Counted from the first letter of the stretch, positions 11,606-26,600 are shown. The stretch is 64,000 bases of DNA from Spisula solida (GCA_947247005.1 OX365948.1:56465401-56529400); one strand, 5' to 3'. Program-made: numbers and translations. The notes: a model not told the origin generated them from the sequence alone.

Positions 11606-14600
11606 CTAGAAGAAAATAATCAGAAAACATTCAGAATAAAAATAACCTAGAAATGTTTTTATAAGAAAATAATCAGAAAACATTGAAGAACGTGCATCTA
11701 ATAAGCTCGAGGACATTTTAACAAAGTTTCATTGGATTATCGTGAAAAAGTTTAAAATTAGTTACACATAATCGCTTTTGACTTCGCATTCCAGATGTTC
11801 TACATCTGCAATAGGGAAGTGCAGTTCTAAGAGAAGCCAGTTGTTTCATTTGTACTTATGAGCTTCAGTCTAAGCCAAGCAAGTCATGCATGGATTTAGA
11901 GATAAGTAATTCATACGAAGCTGCGATCAAATTAGCCAATCGGGCATCGTTGTTTTGTCACGTGCTCATACCTAGCCAAATTCGCTGCATGCATTCCATT
12001 GACATGCAGCCTAGGGGCCGCATGTAATAATTACTAGCATATCACAACATGACGTAGTAAATGAATAAAACAGTAAAACTTTGTTATCTCGAGGAGTGAT
12101 CGGAACAGGTGAAATGCTCGAGATAGACCGGGTGCTCGTAATACTTATGCACTTCATAAAGTGTAAATTAATACACAGTATAACGCAAACTTTGAAACTT
12201 GCTCGAGATAGGCCGGGTGCTCGTAATACTGATGCACTTCATAAAGTGTAAATTAATACACAGTATAACGCAAACTTTGAAACTTGCTCGAGATAGGCCG
12301 GGTGCTCGTAATACTGATGCACTTCATAAAGTGTAAATTAATACACAGTATAACGCAAACTTTGAAACTTGCTCGAGATAGGCCGGGTGCTCGTAATACT
12401 GATGCACTTCATAAAGTGTAAATTAATACACAGTATAACGCAAACTTTGAAACTTGCTCGAGATAGGCCGGGTGCTCGTAATACTGATGCACTTCATAAA
12501 GTGTAAATTAATACACAGTATAGTGCAAACTTTGAAACTTGCTCGACATAAACCGGGTGCTCGTAATAATATCGATGCTCATAATAACGAAGTTTTACTG
12601 TAATGTGTAAAATAATACCTCTTTGGGCGATAATATAGATATATAGTCTTCATAAATTAGTCTAGCTTTCTCCTCTACTCCTTCCGAACTCTGTTCTTGT
12701 TTTAATTCTTCACAAGCTAACCAGAATAACATATTTTCTTCGCTATATTCTGACCGCAAAAATTCTCGGAAAACTTTTCTACCCGCTGAAAATGTTGAAA
12801 ATGGAAAGTGATATATAAATATATGTCGTGACATGTGAATGGAAAATAACTCTAACATGGAAATATGTCATATTTGTACATTATTGCACAATACAGCGTG
12901 TCGTAACTCAATTTGAAGTTCATTTTGATTAAATTAAATGCATACAACTTGTTTTACAACCAATACGTACTTTTAAAACATCTGACACCTAAGCGGTATA
13001 AATACTGTAGCGCACATACAAACCAAAGCCACACAGAAACGGCGGAAACACCTAGCCACCCACATAAGAGTCAGACATAGAGCGAACCATTCACATCCCC
13101 AAAAATGGACATTTCAAGCAAGCCTATACACTCATAACGAAATGAATGACACACTGTGGACTTTGAATTCCGTGCATAATTAACCATAAAGGGAGGTAAT
13201 TGAGAATGATAGCTACACTGAAGGGAAGTACGTGAATATTTACAGTCGCAACACAGCATTTATCACCTGTTTTAGAGATAAGTAAATACTGTAGGGCACG
13301 GACATTTCAAAGCCACACAGAAAATAGCTCATTGTAATTAAATGAAATGCACACGACGTGTTTTACAACTAAAAGTACTTTAAAGCCTCTGAAACCCATG
13401 CGGTATGAGTCTTAATATAAATTCTAAATACAAAACACAACAGCCACTAAAGCTAGTTACACATAGCAAGTTACAAGTATAGTCCGTTTATTCAGGTATG
13501 TCACTAGCATACAAACATTGCGATAGCATAACATTGTATTTGTATTGTTCTAACATTTTAACAGTTTAATTGATAAAAATGCAGTGAAAACCAAAACCGT
13601 GTTTACTAAGCAACACACTAATACACGTAATATCTATTAAAATTAGAAGAAAATTAAGAGAAATTGTAACGTGTATGTATAGTCCAGTCAGGATAAAAAT
13701 CCAGTGACGCAGCGGTTGAGTTCACTATAACGGTGTAAAACCAATTATAAAGGCTTATGGTACTGTACAAACAACTATAAATTCAAAGCTAAACTAACAT
13801 ACTAAACTTCGCTCTACCTGTTTAGACAATGGTTTTGATTTTTTGCGTACACATAAACTGCAACGTCACTGTCACAATATCCTAACTGGACTATACATGT
13901 TCATTATGTTATGCCAACAGATGACTGACCTGAATAATCGATTCATGAGTACACGATTATACACATGTAATCATACCACTATCATGTAGATAACGGCATC
14001 TTTATACATCAGTTGAATTACACGACAGAAGCAGTTCATCAAATTGATGAAACTGTTGCTGAATACTAGTACATGTACATAACATATAGATAAATATTTG
14101 CTTGAGAAAAATAAAACCTATAAACGAAGCCTTAACATGTGGTTTGTTGAATTTTCTAAAGAAAAGAAACAAAATACGATTCTGGAAATTGGACATAAAC
14201 ATTTATTTAACATTTCTGTTATTTGGTTTATATGCCGTTTTTCAACCGTTGTTTGGTAACATAAAAAAGATAATAACAAATCGGACAAGGAAAGCAACAT
14301 TCAATAGAAACAGCATAACATGAAAGACACAAAAATAAGAACATACAGATGTTACAAGTACAAGTAACAAAAAGACAAACATTAAACATGAACAAGAAAA
14401 ATCTGAAACTAAATATCTACAAAGGCCTTTTTCATGTGTCAAATTAGCCCGACCAAAGTGTAAACGCGTACGGTGGACTGTTAACCTAACACGATTTCTT
14501 ACTGAAATTAGCAACTATTTCTTACTTGCGCTTCCGCAAACAGCTGATTTACAACATTTTATCTCGCTATCTGTCAACATATTCCTTTACCAAGTTCGAT

Positions 14601-17600
14601 CGATACCGACGTGCTGTAATATTTGTGTAATTTGCAGGTGGATTGGTATACTTGGGAGAACGTTATAGTTCCAAATGAGATGCAAGTGTGGCTGGTTAGA
14701 AAAACGTACGAGATTTGATACTGTCTATCGAGGTTAAAATAGGGTTCATATATGTAAATTGACCAAGTTGAAGACGTAAGCAAGGTTAAAACAATGCTGA
14801 TGCTATAGTTAATATAACAATGTGTGAAACTTACAGTTACATGTAGGTTATAACATTTACAGTATTGTAGCACTCGTTTACACTTATTTTGGCCAAATAT
14901 TAACACATGAACGTAAGACTTCGTTTCTATTCAACTTCATTTTATTTTCTTGTTCATTTATAGTGTCGTTGTGACTTGTACTTGTAATTTGTGTGTTGCA
15001 AAAAGATTATATTAAGTCAGACAGGGAAGGCAGCACTCAACTTAACCAGCCGAGCAAAGAAAACATTAAAAACACACAAAACACAGTGCCCAACTGAACC
15101 AACCGAGCACAGGAAACATAAAACACATAAAGACACAATGCCCAACTAAACAAGCGCAGATCCGCCCAAGTCCAAGCTGTCGAAAAGTAAAAAAAATTAT
15201 AACTAGCTGAATGACCCAACATGTGTCTTTCAGGCGCTGATGTTTCTGTTACTACTGCCTTTATTTTCTGATGTGTCATGATCTTTTCGTGTATATTGAC
15301 TAAGCTGAAGACGTTAGCAAAGTTGAAGAAACACTGATGCTTTGGTTGGTGACACAATAAGTGAAAGTACACAACTGACATATATTGCAATCAGACACAA
15401 CAGAAGGGCTTAAGGGTGGTCATATCAATCCTTACATTCAATCCAAAGGCAACAAACTTAATATCATTGGTTAAAGAGTCATGTGACGTGTTCACCGATG
15501 TGTCAGGTACAAAATTTAATGTACTGCATATTGTATTGAGAAATGCTATCAGACTCAACAAGATACTACATTAGTGTGAAATCGAATAGGAAGGGATGTC
15601 ACCATTTAACTGATAAAGCAGAGCACAAAATACACAAAGAGGAACATATCACGTGGCATAAACTATCCAATAAGAACACTGGTAACATATCACGTGACAT
15701 AAACTATCCAATAAGAACACTGGTAACATATCACGTGACATAAACTATCCAATAGGAACACTGGTAACATATCACGTGACATAAACTATCCAGTACGAAC
15801 ACTGGTAACATATCACGTGACATTAACTATCCAGTAAGAACACTGGTGACATATCACGTGACATAAACTATCCAATAAGAACACAAAGAAAAGTCACATA
15901 TCACAAGTACAAGCCATAAAACAAAACTAAATAAGTAATTAAACACCAGTTCCATCAAAACCATAACCAGTACCGGGGCATTAAGAAAGTCGTCTAGGAA
16001 AGACAATTGGAGTAATTGAACCATGTGTTTCAGGTCATGTTGTTATTGTCAAGAAATCTGATGCGAACGTTACAAGAAAAAAAACTGACTTTGTTGACAA
16101 TTTTGTTGATGATGTTCTTCAGAGACTTGGGTTCATATTGTAAGAGTCAGATTACCTTTCAAAGACTTCGATCATCATAATCAACAGCTAAGCCTCTCAA
16201 GTGCAAGTAAGGATATACCAGCCTTGATTTCTTAGTGAACACTGCATGTGATGGAAAGTTGTTACCAAATCTTGAACAGTTTAAATCACTCCAGAATTCA
16301 GAACGACACACAACAAAGAGTCAGGTGAGATCTTTCATTGTTTAAGTCGGGTCCAATAGGAAATTGATTCCAAACTTCAGTACAAGAGCTGTGTGTTAAA
16401 CTAGTATACCAACAACAAGATCAGTTGTTCAAATGAGGCGACAGAAGTTTTCAGCTAATTAAACAACTGTCTTACAAAATGATACCAAATCAGACATAGA
16501 GAGCAGCACTCAACAAAAACAGCAGAGTAAGAAAGGCAACAATAGGGACATACAAACAAGAGAATAAGAATACCCACAGACCACAAGTACGGACCAAAAT
16601 AACAAACACAAAATTTGACAAGAAAAAAAGAACCCTAACAGCTACAAAGTCTTACTTCCCAAGTCTCAAATATATGTGTGTCAGAGGGCGGTTAAGAATT
16701 TATATAAGTATTTATTTCCGGCTTATAAGGTTATTTATAGAAATTATTGGAAATCATCAGTGCCTTTTGTTTGCTGAATCTTTTCTATTCAGCTTTTAAA
16801 CAATGAGACAAGGGACGTTTAATTTTCTTGGTCGGTAGTGTGTTAGGCACTTCTTCGTTTTAAGATTTCTTACAGCTAAAGCGGGGCATTATAGTCATTT
16901 TGCTGTGGAAACTGGGTCATTCAGCTAGTTACAATTTATTGTACTTTTCGACAGCTTGGACTTGGGCGGATCTGCGCTTGTTCAGTTGGGCATTGTGTCT
17001 TTATATGTTTTATGTTTCCTGTGCTCGGTTGGTTCAGTTGGGCATTGTGCTTTGTGTGTTTTAATGTTTTCTGTGCTCGGCCGGTTAAGTTGAGTGCTGC
17101 CTTCCCTGTCTGACTTAATATAATCTTTTTATACGCACGATTGGAGAACAAGTTTAGCGGGTATATTGTCATTCGACGTCCAGCAAGCGTGTAGGACAGA
17201 CCATTTGTTGGGACAACACATATACTGTTGTTTGTTGTTTATGAGATGATTAATAATTTATGTTTGTCTGAATGAAATGACAAGAAAACATAATGACAGT
17301 TAATAGTATGATAAAGGAATTGGGTATGTATTTATAGTTAATATTAACTAATTTAAGGTCGAGTGGGAAACAAGTTTTTTCCAACATTTATTTATCACTT
17401 TCGACACACCATTCCTAATGTTATTCATCGCCACGAGGGTATGAGAGAAGCGGAGTCAGTATCCTTCAGCGTCTAGCAAGGGAATGACTGGTACCATTCT
17501 CATTGTGTCTTTGGTATGATGTACTTTTGCAACAGCATAGTGGTAATAACTTCCCCACAGCTTATGCGAGCAGAAAACATCTCACAGAAGACACTATTTT

Positions 17601-20600
17601 ACCAGTGAGAAGGAAGGGCACATGAAAATAGAACTCTGTAGCTGTTAAATTTCAATTCTCATGCTCATTTTTGTGTTTGTCATTCGGTGTGTGCTTGTCA
17701 TCTGTAGTTTCCATTTTAGTATGTTCTTTTTTGTGCCTTTCGTGGTATGATGTTTCTGTTCAGTTCTATTTCCCCTTTACGATGTGTTATTATCGTCAGC
17801 ATAGCCCATTGAACATACAAATGAATCGAGCAAAGTTGACACATCCAGTTATAATGAGATGGCGTCTAGCCTTCCCCACAAATAATAGACATGCATGTAC
17901 AACACGAGTTGAGGACCGAAACTCTGACTCAGACCGAAATTCTAAATGTATTATCACACTTAAATAGTAAATAAAAAGTCATCAATACTCAGTATTTGTC
18001 ATTTTGACCGAGGCCACTCTCATACAGAGCTAGCAATTTGTTAACTTTTCTTTTTGTGCCTTAAATGTTCTGCTGCTCGTGTTGAGTGCTGCATTCCCGT
18101 TCAGATTTGTTATACTTATACAAATTAACTTATTACAACATTAAGATGATAATTTTTAAGAAACCAACTGACTTTTCAAAAAAGTGTATTATTTTTCACG
18201 AAGACATGTTTACGTATCGCGAAACTTTTCATGAAAGTCGATTTTTTTCACCAAAACATCTTTACGTTTTGCGAAACATTTTTATGCTTCATGAAAAACT
18301 TGTTTAGTTTCGTGAAAGCATCATCTTTATGTGGTGTCAGTTCAGAGCACTAACAAGCAGAAGTTCGTGTTAAGATAATTTATCTGATAATTATATATTT
18401 TCATGAAATATCCCATAATTTTTACGAAAGTTTTCATGAAATCTTTAAGTTAAGTGGTGGTAGTTATATGGCTCCATATGATATAGATATTATTAATTTA
18501 AATATACTTTGCCATACGCGTACAGTGGGCTACAACAATAATACAGACACCATTTGATTGGTTAAGACACCTTAGAAAAAAGATTATATTAAGTCAGACA
18601 GGGAAGGCAACACTCAACTTAACCAGCCGAGCACAGAAAACATTAAAAACACCCAAAGCACAATCCCCAAATTGTAGTCAATTTAAATTTTGTAAATTTA
18701 AAGGTAGATTATTCTCAGATGAAACTTAATGGTAATTAGAATCCTTTAAATGCAAAGCAACTGAAAATATATCTAAAGGTCACTTTATAACGTGTCAAAA
18801 ATCAAATAACTATAGTTTTGCCACGTAACAATGTGACATTATTAGATATTTGCAGCTACAATGTATTTACAGTGGCTCTTTTTACAGGTGTTTTAGCCCT
18901 AGTGATCACAAAAACGTTTTATATAATGTTTAAAAAAATATTCAGGTTGGCAGAGTTTATTTTTAAAATTCCAAGTCTAAATCTAAGTTTCAGTCTTAGT
19001 GTCTATGATTAACGCCACAGGAATCACGAACAACAAGACTTCACAACATCACAAGACTACAGAACACCACAGCAATGACATTACCACACCAAACACCAAT
19101 ATCTAGACGTACAGCATCTGCTTAACATGCCATTTCACTACTTACTTGCTTCTGAAAAGATAAGAACAGAAATAAATTATTGTATTGATTTCGGTGTAGA
19201 ATCTACAAATTGTATACTGGGACATTCCATGTAAAATGGTAGATCTAGGGTGACATTCAATATTGATCTTTTTTAATTGGAGAATTAGGATAGCCAATCA
19301 TATCGCCTGTTACTGACCAAGAGTTTAATATGGTGTGATCTGATTGGTTGTCCTTATCATTAGGTCAATTAAGATCTATATCAAATACCACTCCTAGTCA
19401 ATTTGTGGTATATAAATGATATAGTAATTAACATGATGCTCGACCTTCTGTTGGGAAAAAATTACTGATATATATTTATATCCCCGGTTGTATGTTTTCG
19501 TAAGCAAGGAGTATCACAAAGACGCTCAATGTGTAATACAAAGACATATTTAAATGACCGAAAATTGATATATTCAACATAAGAACCAAGGTACTGTTTT
19601 ATCGAAGCACTTACGATTATCTTAAAGCTACGCTGAAATTAAAATCCTATATAATTAATAAGCAGTTGCACATTTTGGGAAAGGAATTAGTAATATAAAT
19701 GATGTTTCATTCGAACCACATATGTTCCTAATGTGTGTTTATTCAAGAATTATGAAGGATTTAAATTTGTGCGTAACTTTACGATTTCCGTAAGTGCTTT
19801 GCTAGAACAGTACCAAGAACATTGTATTTATATATACAGGGTGTAAAAAAGTTTGTTCTCAAAATTTAAATTCATACTAAATTTTATCAGAGTTATGTAT
19901 GTAGTGTACACTTTTTATTTCTTACTCAAATAGCTTCATTTCATGTCAGAACGATTAGAACAATGGTAGCACCCTCTGGAATTTAACCTGTAAATTTTAC
20001 AGTCTTCAGGCATCAGAAAAATAAAGTATTGAAACTTTAACATTGAGAACGAACTTTCTTAACACCCTGTATATATACATGTAAATGCACAAATGTTAGG
20101 ATTTCGTTTATATCACCGTACTATAGCACGGACCGATACGCACGATTTACTCGCGGAAATTGATATACTCAACACCAGAACCTTGTACTTATAATATACA
20201 TTCATGTTAGGATCAGGCCAATATCTCCGCTCTGTAGCACGGACGGATAGTGCACGACTTGTTCGCAGAAATTGATAAATTCATGCACGAATGTTAGGAT
20301 TACGTTAATAACTCCGTACTATTGCACGTACAATCCCACCCACGATACAGCAGATTCACTATACCATATCGATTTTCGCAGAAATTGATAAATTCATGCA
20401 CGAATGTTAAGATTACGTTAATAACTCCGTACTATAGCACTTACAAACCCACCCACGATACAGCAGATTCACTACATCATATCGATCATCTTAAACAGTA
20501 CTAGTGGTATCACCAACCAATGATATAATATTCACCATTCCTCTCACCAGATGGGGTTCATACGCAAGAGAGGCTATATTAAGCATCGATATAATGTAGC

Positions 20601-23600
20601 TTCATGATAGACACATTACAGAAATTAGTTTAATATCGTATATCATTCATAGAGTTTATTAGGATATGACATCATCATATGGAGGAGACTGACTTGGCTT
20701 ACGTTGGTAGCGACCGTTCAAATAACCTCCCACAATTTTTTCAGGCATCGCCAAATTATAGATTTTACATGAGCGTGGATTCAGTAATATTCCTCCAGGG
20801 GTTGGATCCGATCAGGTTCCTACTGTTTTAGCAATACTTAGTTTATTATTATTCAATTTTGAAGACTTTACAAGCTTTACAGTAATCTTTCGCAGGGAGT
20901 GGGGGTCCGGTCACCCATTCAGTTTTATAGCAATATGTTATTCTGCATTTTTATATTAATACTGACTTGTAATAACTATACAATTAGATCGTTATTTTAC
21001 AACAAACATACGTTCGAAAATATGCTCTTTAAATATTTAACAATCGTACAGTTTTGTGGAATGTCAGACGACTGAAACAATATTGTCTCCGTACAAACCA
21101 CTCGACATGCATTTAAAACTATACAAAATGAGTGTTACGTTTTAAGGAATACTCACTTCTCATTAGCTTATCAAATGATTCCGCCCAACTTCGTATTTCT
21201 TCGATAGTAAGACTGAAACGAAATTCAAACATTTATTATGAATGGCTTACACATGTGCGGTATATGTAAGAACCTCTAACAGACCTCAACTCAAGAACAC
21301 ATATTTATATTGCAACATCACAGTAGATAGTAGGTTTTAAACAGAAAAGCAACCAAGAATGGCCAACAGTTGGTACGAAATAGAACCTATAATCTACTTA
21401 ATCTTCAAGAGTACAGCAAAATATACAGAAAGGCAATAATGACACCGATAATGAGGTTATGAAAAGGTCAAAAGGGTCCAGAAACACTTGGAAATGAAAG
21501 AGAAACTACAAGAACACCACTAAATAGGTTATGAAAAGGGCAAAAGGGTCCAGAAACACTTGGAAATGAAAGAGAAACTACAAGAACACCGCTAAAGAGG
21601 TTATGAAAAGCGCAAACGGGTCAAGAAACACTTGGAGTAAAAGAGAAACTACAAGAACACCGCTGAAGAGTTTATGAAAAGGGCAAAAGGGTCAAAAACA
21701 CTTGGAAATGAAAGAGAAACTACAAGAACACCGCTAAAGAGTTTATGAAAAGGGCAAAAGGGTCAAAAACACTTGGAAATGAAAGAGAAACTACAAGAAC
21801 ACCGCTAAAGAGGTTATGAAAAGGACAAAAGGGTCAAGAAACACTTGGAAATGAAAGAGAAACTACAAGAACACCGCTAAAGAGGTTATGAAAAGGACAA
21901 AAGGGTCAAGAAAAACTTGGAAATGAAAGAGAAACTACAAGAACACCGCTAAAGAGGTTATGAAAAGGGCAAAAGGGTCAAGAAAAACTTGGAAATGAAA
22001 GAGAAACTACAAGAACACCGCTAAAGAGGTTATGAAAAGGACAAAAGGGTCAAGAAACACTTGGAAATGAAAGAGAAACTACAAGAACACCACTAAATAG
22101 GTTATGAAAAGGACAAAAGGGTCCAGAAACACTTGGAAATGAAAGAGAAACTACAAGAACACCGCTAAAGAGGTTATGAAAAGCGCAAACGGGTCAAGAA
22201 ACACTTGGAGTAAAAGAGAAACTACAAGAACACCGCTAAAGAGTTTATGAAAAGAGCAAAAGGGTCAAAAACACTTGGAAATGAAAGAGAAACTACAAGA
22301 ACACCGCTAAAGAGGTTATGAAAAGGGCAAAAGGGTCAAGAAAAACTTGGAAATGAAAGAGAAACTACAAGAACACCGCTAAAGAGGTTATGAAAAGGGC
22401 AAAAGGGTCAAGAAACACTTGGAAATGAAAGAGAAACTACAAGAACACCGCAAACGGGTCAAGAAACACTTCCTTGAACAACATGCGACTGAAACAGAGA
22501 CATAAACATGCAGCAAAAGGAGAGTTGAGCATTGAACACAGATTATATCCAAAAATCAAACAAGGAAATATCATAATAATTGGACAAGAGCAAGTAAAAA
22601 GATGCATCGAACATTGAGAAGACATTTTGTACTATCCTGATGCAGAACTAACAGAAAATATCATTCAACTACCTAAACATCAAAGTCAAATAATAACATA
22701 TCCAGACCACGCAAAAAGATTGGTAAACATTGTAAATACTTTTTTAGACTACCCTGATCCAGAGGGGACAACAAATATCATTCAGCCACACAAAAGCCAA
22801 AGTAAAACAAGGAAATTATTCTAACAACAGAACACGACCAAGCAAAAAGGATGGGTAGAACATTAAGACGTTTTGGAACCACCCAAATGTCAAAGTCAAA
22901 CAATGACATATTCTATCAACAATACACGAACAAGCAAAAAAGATGGTTAGAACATTGTAAATACTTTTTTGGACTATCCTGATAAAAAAGCAGAAAATAT
23001 CACCCAAATGTCAAAGTCACACAATGACATATTCTAACGGCAGAAACAGAGCAAACAAGAAGATAGGTAGAAATCCAACTGGAAACACTAAGGTGGCTAT
23101 GTCATGTAATCAGAATGGATTTATCTCTGCTACTAAAGGTCGTCGCTCTTTGATGGACACCACCTGGTACACCGAATAAATGTGTTGTTCGTGAGTAGAA
23201 ACATAAAATGTCACTCGAATTCATGGAAACGGACAGTAGATCATATTTTTATGTAAAACAAAAAAGCTGAATCAATCAGAGTCAATATATCATAATAGAT
23301 CGGGTATAATAAACAGAGTAATCTAACCAAAATAACCAAATAATGGCCCTATCAATCTTCATTTGATTGTCTGGTATGAATTGATAGATAATAATAATAA
23401 TACTCGGTTATTCAAAAATCGCGTTACAGCGAGAGTTATGGACTATTAGACTTTCCAGCGAACCTGCTGCCATTTGTTTATGATTCACATTCGGACTTAT
23501 CTAGAAAATTGCAAAGCGCATCTAAAAAGCGGTAATATTAGACATTGTCACTGTGGTAGAGACACAGCACTGACAATGGACTTCTTTATGCATCACACTT

Positions 23601-26600
23601 GCATGAATTAAAATCAGTGGTGGTATTCGCAAAGTATCATAGTAGAAATCTTAAAATTCTTAAATATCTTAAAAAATACTTTAGTGTATCAGCTAACCTT
23701 TGCTTAGTTTTGAAGCATTATGTAAATAGTTACCACAAAGAAAACTTGAGTTATTCTTCAATTTGTGGGAAACGTGAACGACACAAACTGTTAACTGAAT
23801 TCAAATTATTCAAGTTTTCAACTAAGATGCTGTGAGAATATCTACCATGATTGATTCCGGAGTTGTAATTGCATGCCCATATTTGGAACACAAACAAAAC
23901 ACTAACGTACTGCAATTTATCAATACCCATATACTAGAACCTAAACCCATTATACGTCAACCGACTTATTAACACCAGCAACATTACGGTGGGTTTAACC
24001 TAATTTGGACTTTTATGATCTAAATCTGGCACCTGACGTTTTGTTTATACTGGCTTTGGTTCTAGTTTTCATCTTAATCTGGGACCCGATTTATTGGTGT
24101 TTTTGAAACACGCTAATGAGCTGTTTTGAAAATGTATTAAACCATTATCTCTTGTATGTGTCATGTTTTGGTCATCTAAATCTGCCAACTGATTTCTTGT
24201 TGGTTTTTATACTGGTTTTGATTTCAGTTTTGCAATTGTACTTAACTTGGACTTTCAGCGGTTTAAGTTAATTTTTTCTCTTTCAGTTGTGTTTTGGGCA
24301 TTGTGCCGTGTAATGGTGGTATGTGATGTTTTTATGATTTCTGCGCCCGGTTGTTTAAGTTAAGTGCTGCATTCCATGTCTGATGTTTTATTATTTTATT
24401 TCTTAAGGATTTCACACTCTAGTGTACTGTTTTGAAAATGTATTAAACCATTATCTCTTTATAATTTACGTCATATTTAACAACTATTTTCAATATATTA
24501 TTTTTATATAATTATGTTTTATTCTGTAACTTTTAACACTCTCGTGTCCCATTTCAGTCCTCGTATTTTCTACATCGTATAATCAGAATAATAGGAATTA
24601 GATAAACTGTACTGTTTAGAAGAATGTATAATAAATAAAGGTTAGTTTCATTTTCTTGTTCAGTTACGTGTCGGTCATTGTGACGTATGCTTGTGGCATG
24701 TGTGCTTTTTTATTGTTTTCTTTTTCTTTTTTAGTCTTTCTTGCTCGGCTTTTTCTGATGAGTGTTGCATGGCCTGTACAATGTCAATTTGTATTTTTTT
24801 TATCTATTTCATATATGGTTTTTGAAATGTTAAAGATAATTGACTAATATCATGTATATTACAAATAGATAATGATTAAATACATTTTCAAAAGAGCACA
24901 TTAGTGAGTGAAATCCTTAAGAAAAAAGATAATAGAAAAGGCAGCACCCAACTTAAACAGCCGAGCACAGATAACATAAAAACCATCATATACCACCATT
25001 ACACGACACAATTCCCAACACACAACAGAACGAGAAAATGAACTTAACCGCTGAAAGTCCAAGTTCAGTACAATCTCAAAACTGAAATCAAAACCAATAT
25101 AAAAACCAACAAGAAATCAGTTGGCAGATTTAGATGACCAAAACATGACACATACAAGAGATAATGGTTTAATACATTTTCAAAACAGCCCATTAGCGTG
25201 TTTCAAAAACAACAATAAATCGGGTCCCAGATTTAGATGACCAAAACATGACACATACGAGAGATAATGTTTTAATACATTTTCAAAAACAGCCCATTTG
25301 CGTGTTTAGCGTGTTTCAAAAATCCTTAAGTATAGTTTCAAAACCGAAAATCAAAGTCAATATAAAACAACAAGAAAATCAGGTGCCAGATTTAGATGGC
25401 CATAAAATGACACATACGAGAGATATTTCCGTGCAATCATATGATGATCACAGGAAGACGATCGATAACACACACGTTGACGACATTGCTGGTAAGAGTA
25501 AAGTTATAGGAGACTTGTCATCCACTCCCAGAAGATTATCTTCGTCAGATACTTTTTGTCTCCCGATCGATTTGCAAGTAGAAATGTACAAGATAAAACC
25601 AATTCTAAAGACCATCATAATTATCATTAAAGTATATGTAGATACCAATAAAGTAGATCTAAATTCTATCATCGTTTCTGTTCTAACCAAACTGTCTCAT
25701 AAGTTATAACACATACGATAATAACACTGAATTAAAATCCAAAACAAAACAGAACTTACGGTTCTTCGTTTACAGGCTCTGCGTTTCTGGTTCCCGACCT
25801 ATCCGGTTTGTTGGTACCATTTTTCACTGTTAAACTGAAACGGAATGAAAACATAGTGAATTTCATGTGCAGCGATTTAAATCCACAACTTCCTCAACCA
25901 CAAAATGTCCACACCACTATTGATCAACGCTGTCGTTTATAGATTGAAAAGATGTCGTGTATATATGGCGTAAGGAACTGAATATAAAAGGAAATAGTGT
26001 CAGAGAGCCATCGTGTAGCGGCTGTGGTAGAAAATCAATTGGAGACAGAAGCACAATGACGTCATCAATATGGAACGCCTCCTTGATGAAGAGTTACGTG
26101 GTAACTCTCTATCGCCCACTAACCGATATTTTTACTCTTAATTCTTTTTTGCTTTAACAAACAAACTATTTAATGGAGAGAGGTTGGTTTGTTTAAGGTT
26201 ATCGTTTAGTTTACCATTTTTACGATAGTGAAAATTCATGTAATGTTTTACAGCCCACAGAAACAAAATTAGTAAAACAATGTTCGTAGTCCCGTAATTT
26301 AGATCTATAATTTACATATTTCATTTTAATTACCCGACCGAATGCACGCCTGTATGAAATAAGATATTGAAACAGTAGTGTTGAATGTGCGTAAATAATC
26401 CACTTTATACTATTTACTATAAGGTACTGACTTATACTTGTACTAGTATGTACAACTGTGATAGCCAACATAAGACTGATTCGTTTATTTGAAAAAAAGG
26501 TAAGTATACTGCGTATGTTGGGTATAGCTTGACTGGTTGTCCTTGTGATATGTGGTCGTCATTATAATTATTTCTTGTATGCTGGCTCTTATTCTGATTA

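Larger units (their letters stand above)
11606..12618 (-). other. RGS intron 4
   Basis: Phase 0 intron of 1,013 bp, GTATTA...TTCTAG. More than half is a single inverted-repeat element with an internal 85-bp array (12071-12600). The rest (11608-12070) shows no feature. Confidence 0.88.
12786..21156 (-). other. RGS intron 3
   Basis: Phase 1 intron of 8.4 kb. It holds a degenerate duplication (12900-13410), a TIR element (13491-13934), several copies of the dispersed GGCAGCACTCAAC family, the second 41-bp E-box array, a truncated SINE, two MITEs (19245-19397, 19836-20070) and a roughly 112-bp repeat near 20265-20490. 15891-16480, 18690-19240 and 20515-21150 show nothing recognisable. Confidence 0.85.
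21213..25759 (-). other. RGS intron 2
   Basis: Phase 2 intron of 4.5 kb. It holds a 72-bp array, a degenerate 120-140-bp array and a large inverted repeat. 23100-24000 and 25400-25759 show no recognised feature. Confidence 0.85.

Noticed and set aside
22627..22824. 65-codon frame with internally repeated TNIIQ-like segments
   Set aside because: It follows the degenerate 120-140-bp tandem repeat and is not preserved in the other units.
25248..25709. 153-codon plus-strand frame
   Set aside because: The first third lies in the dispersed repeat arms; the rest has no recognised family and runs opposite to the RGS gene within its intron.
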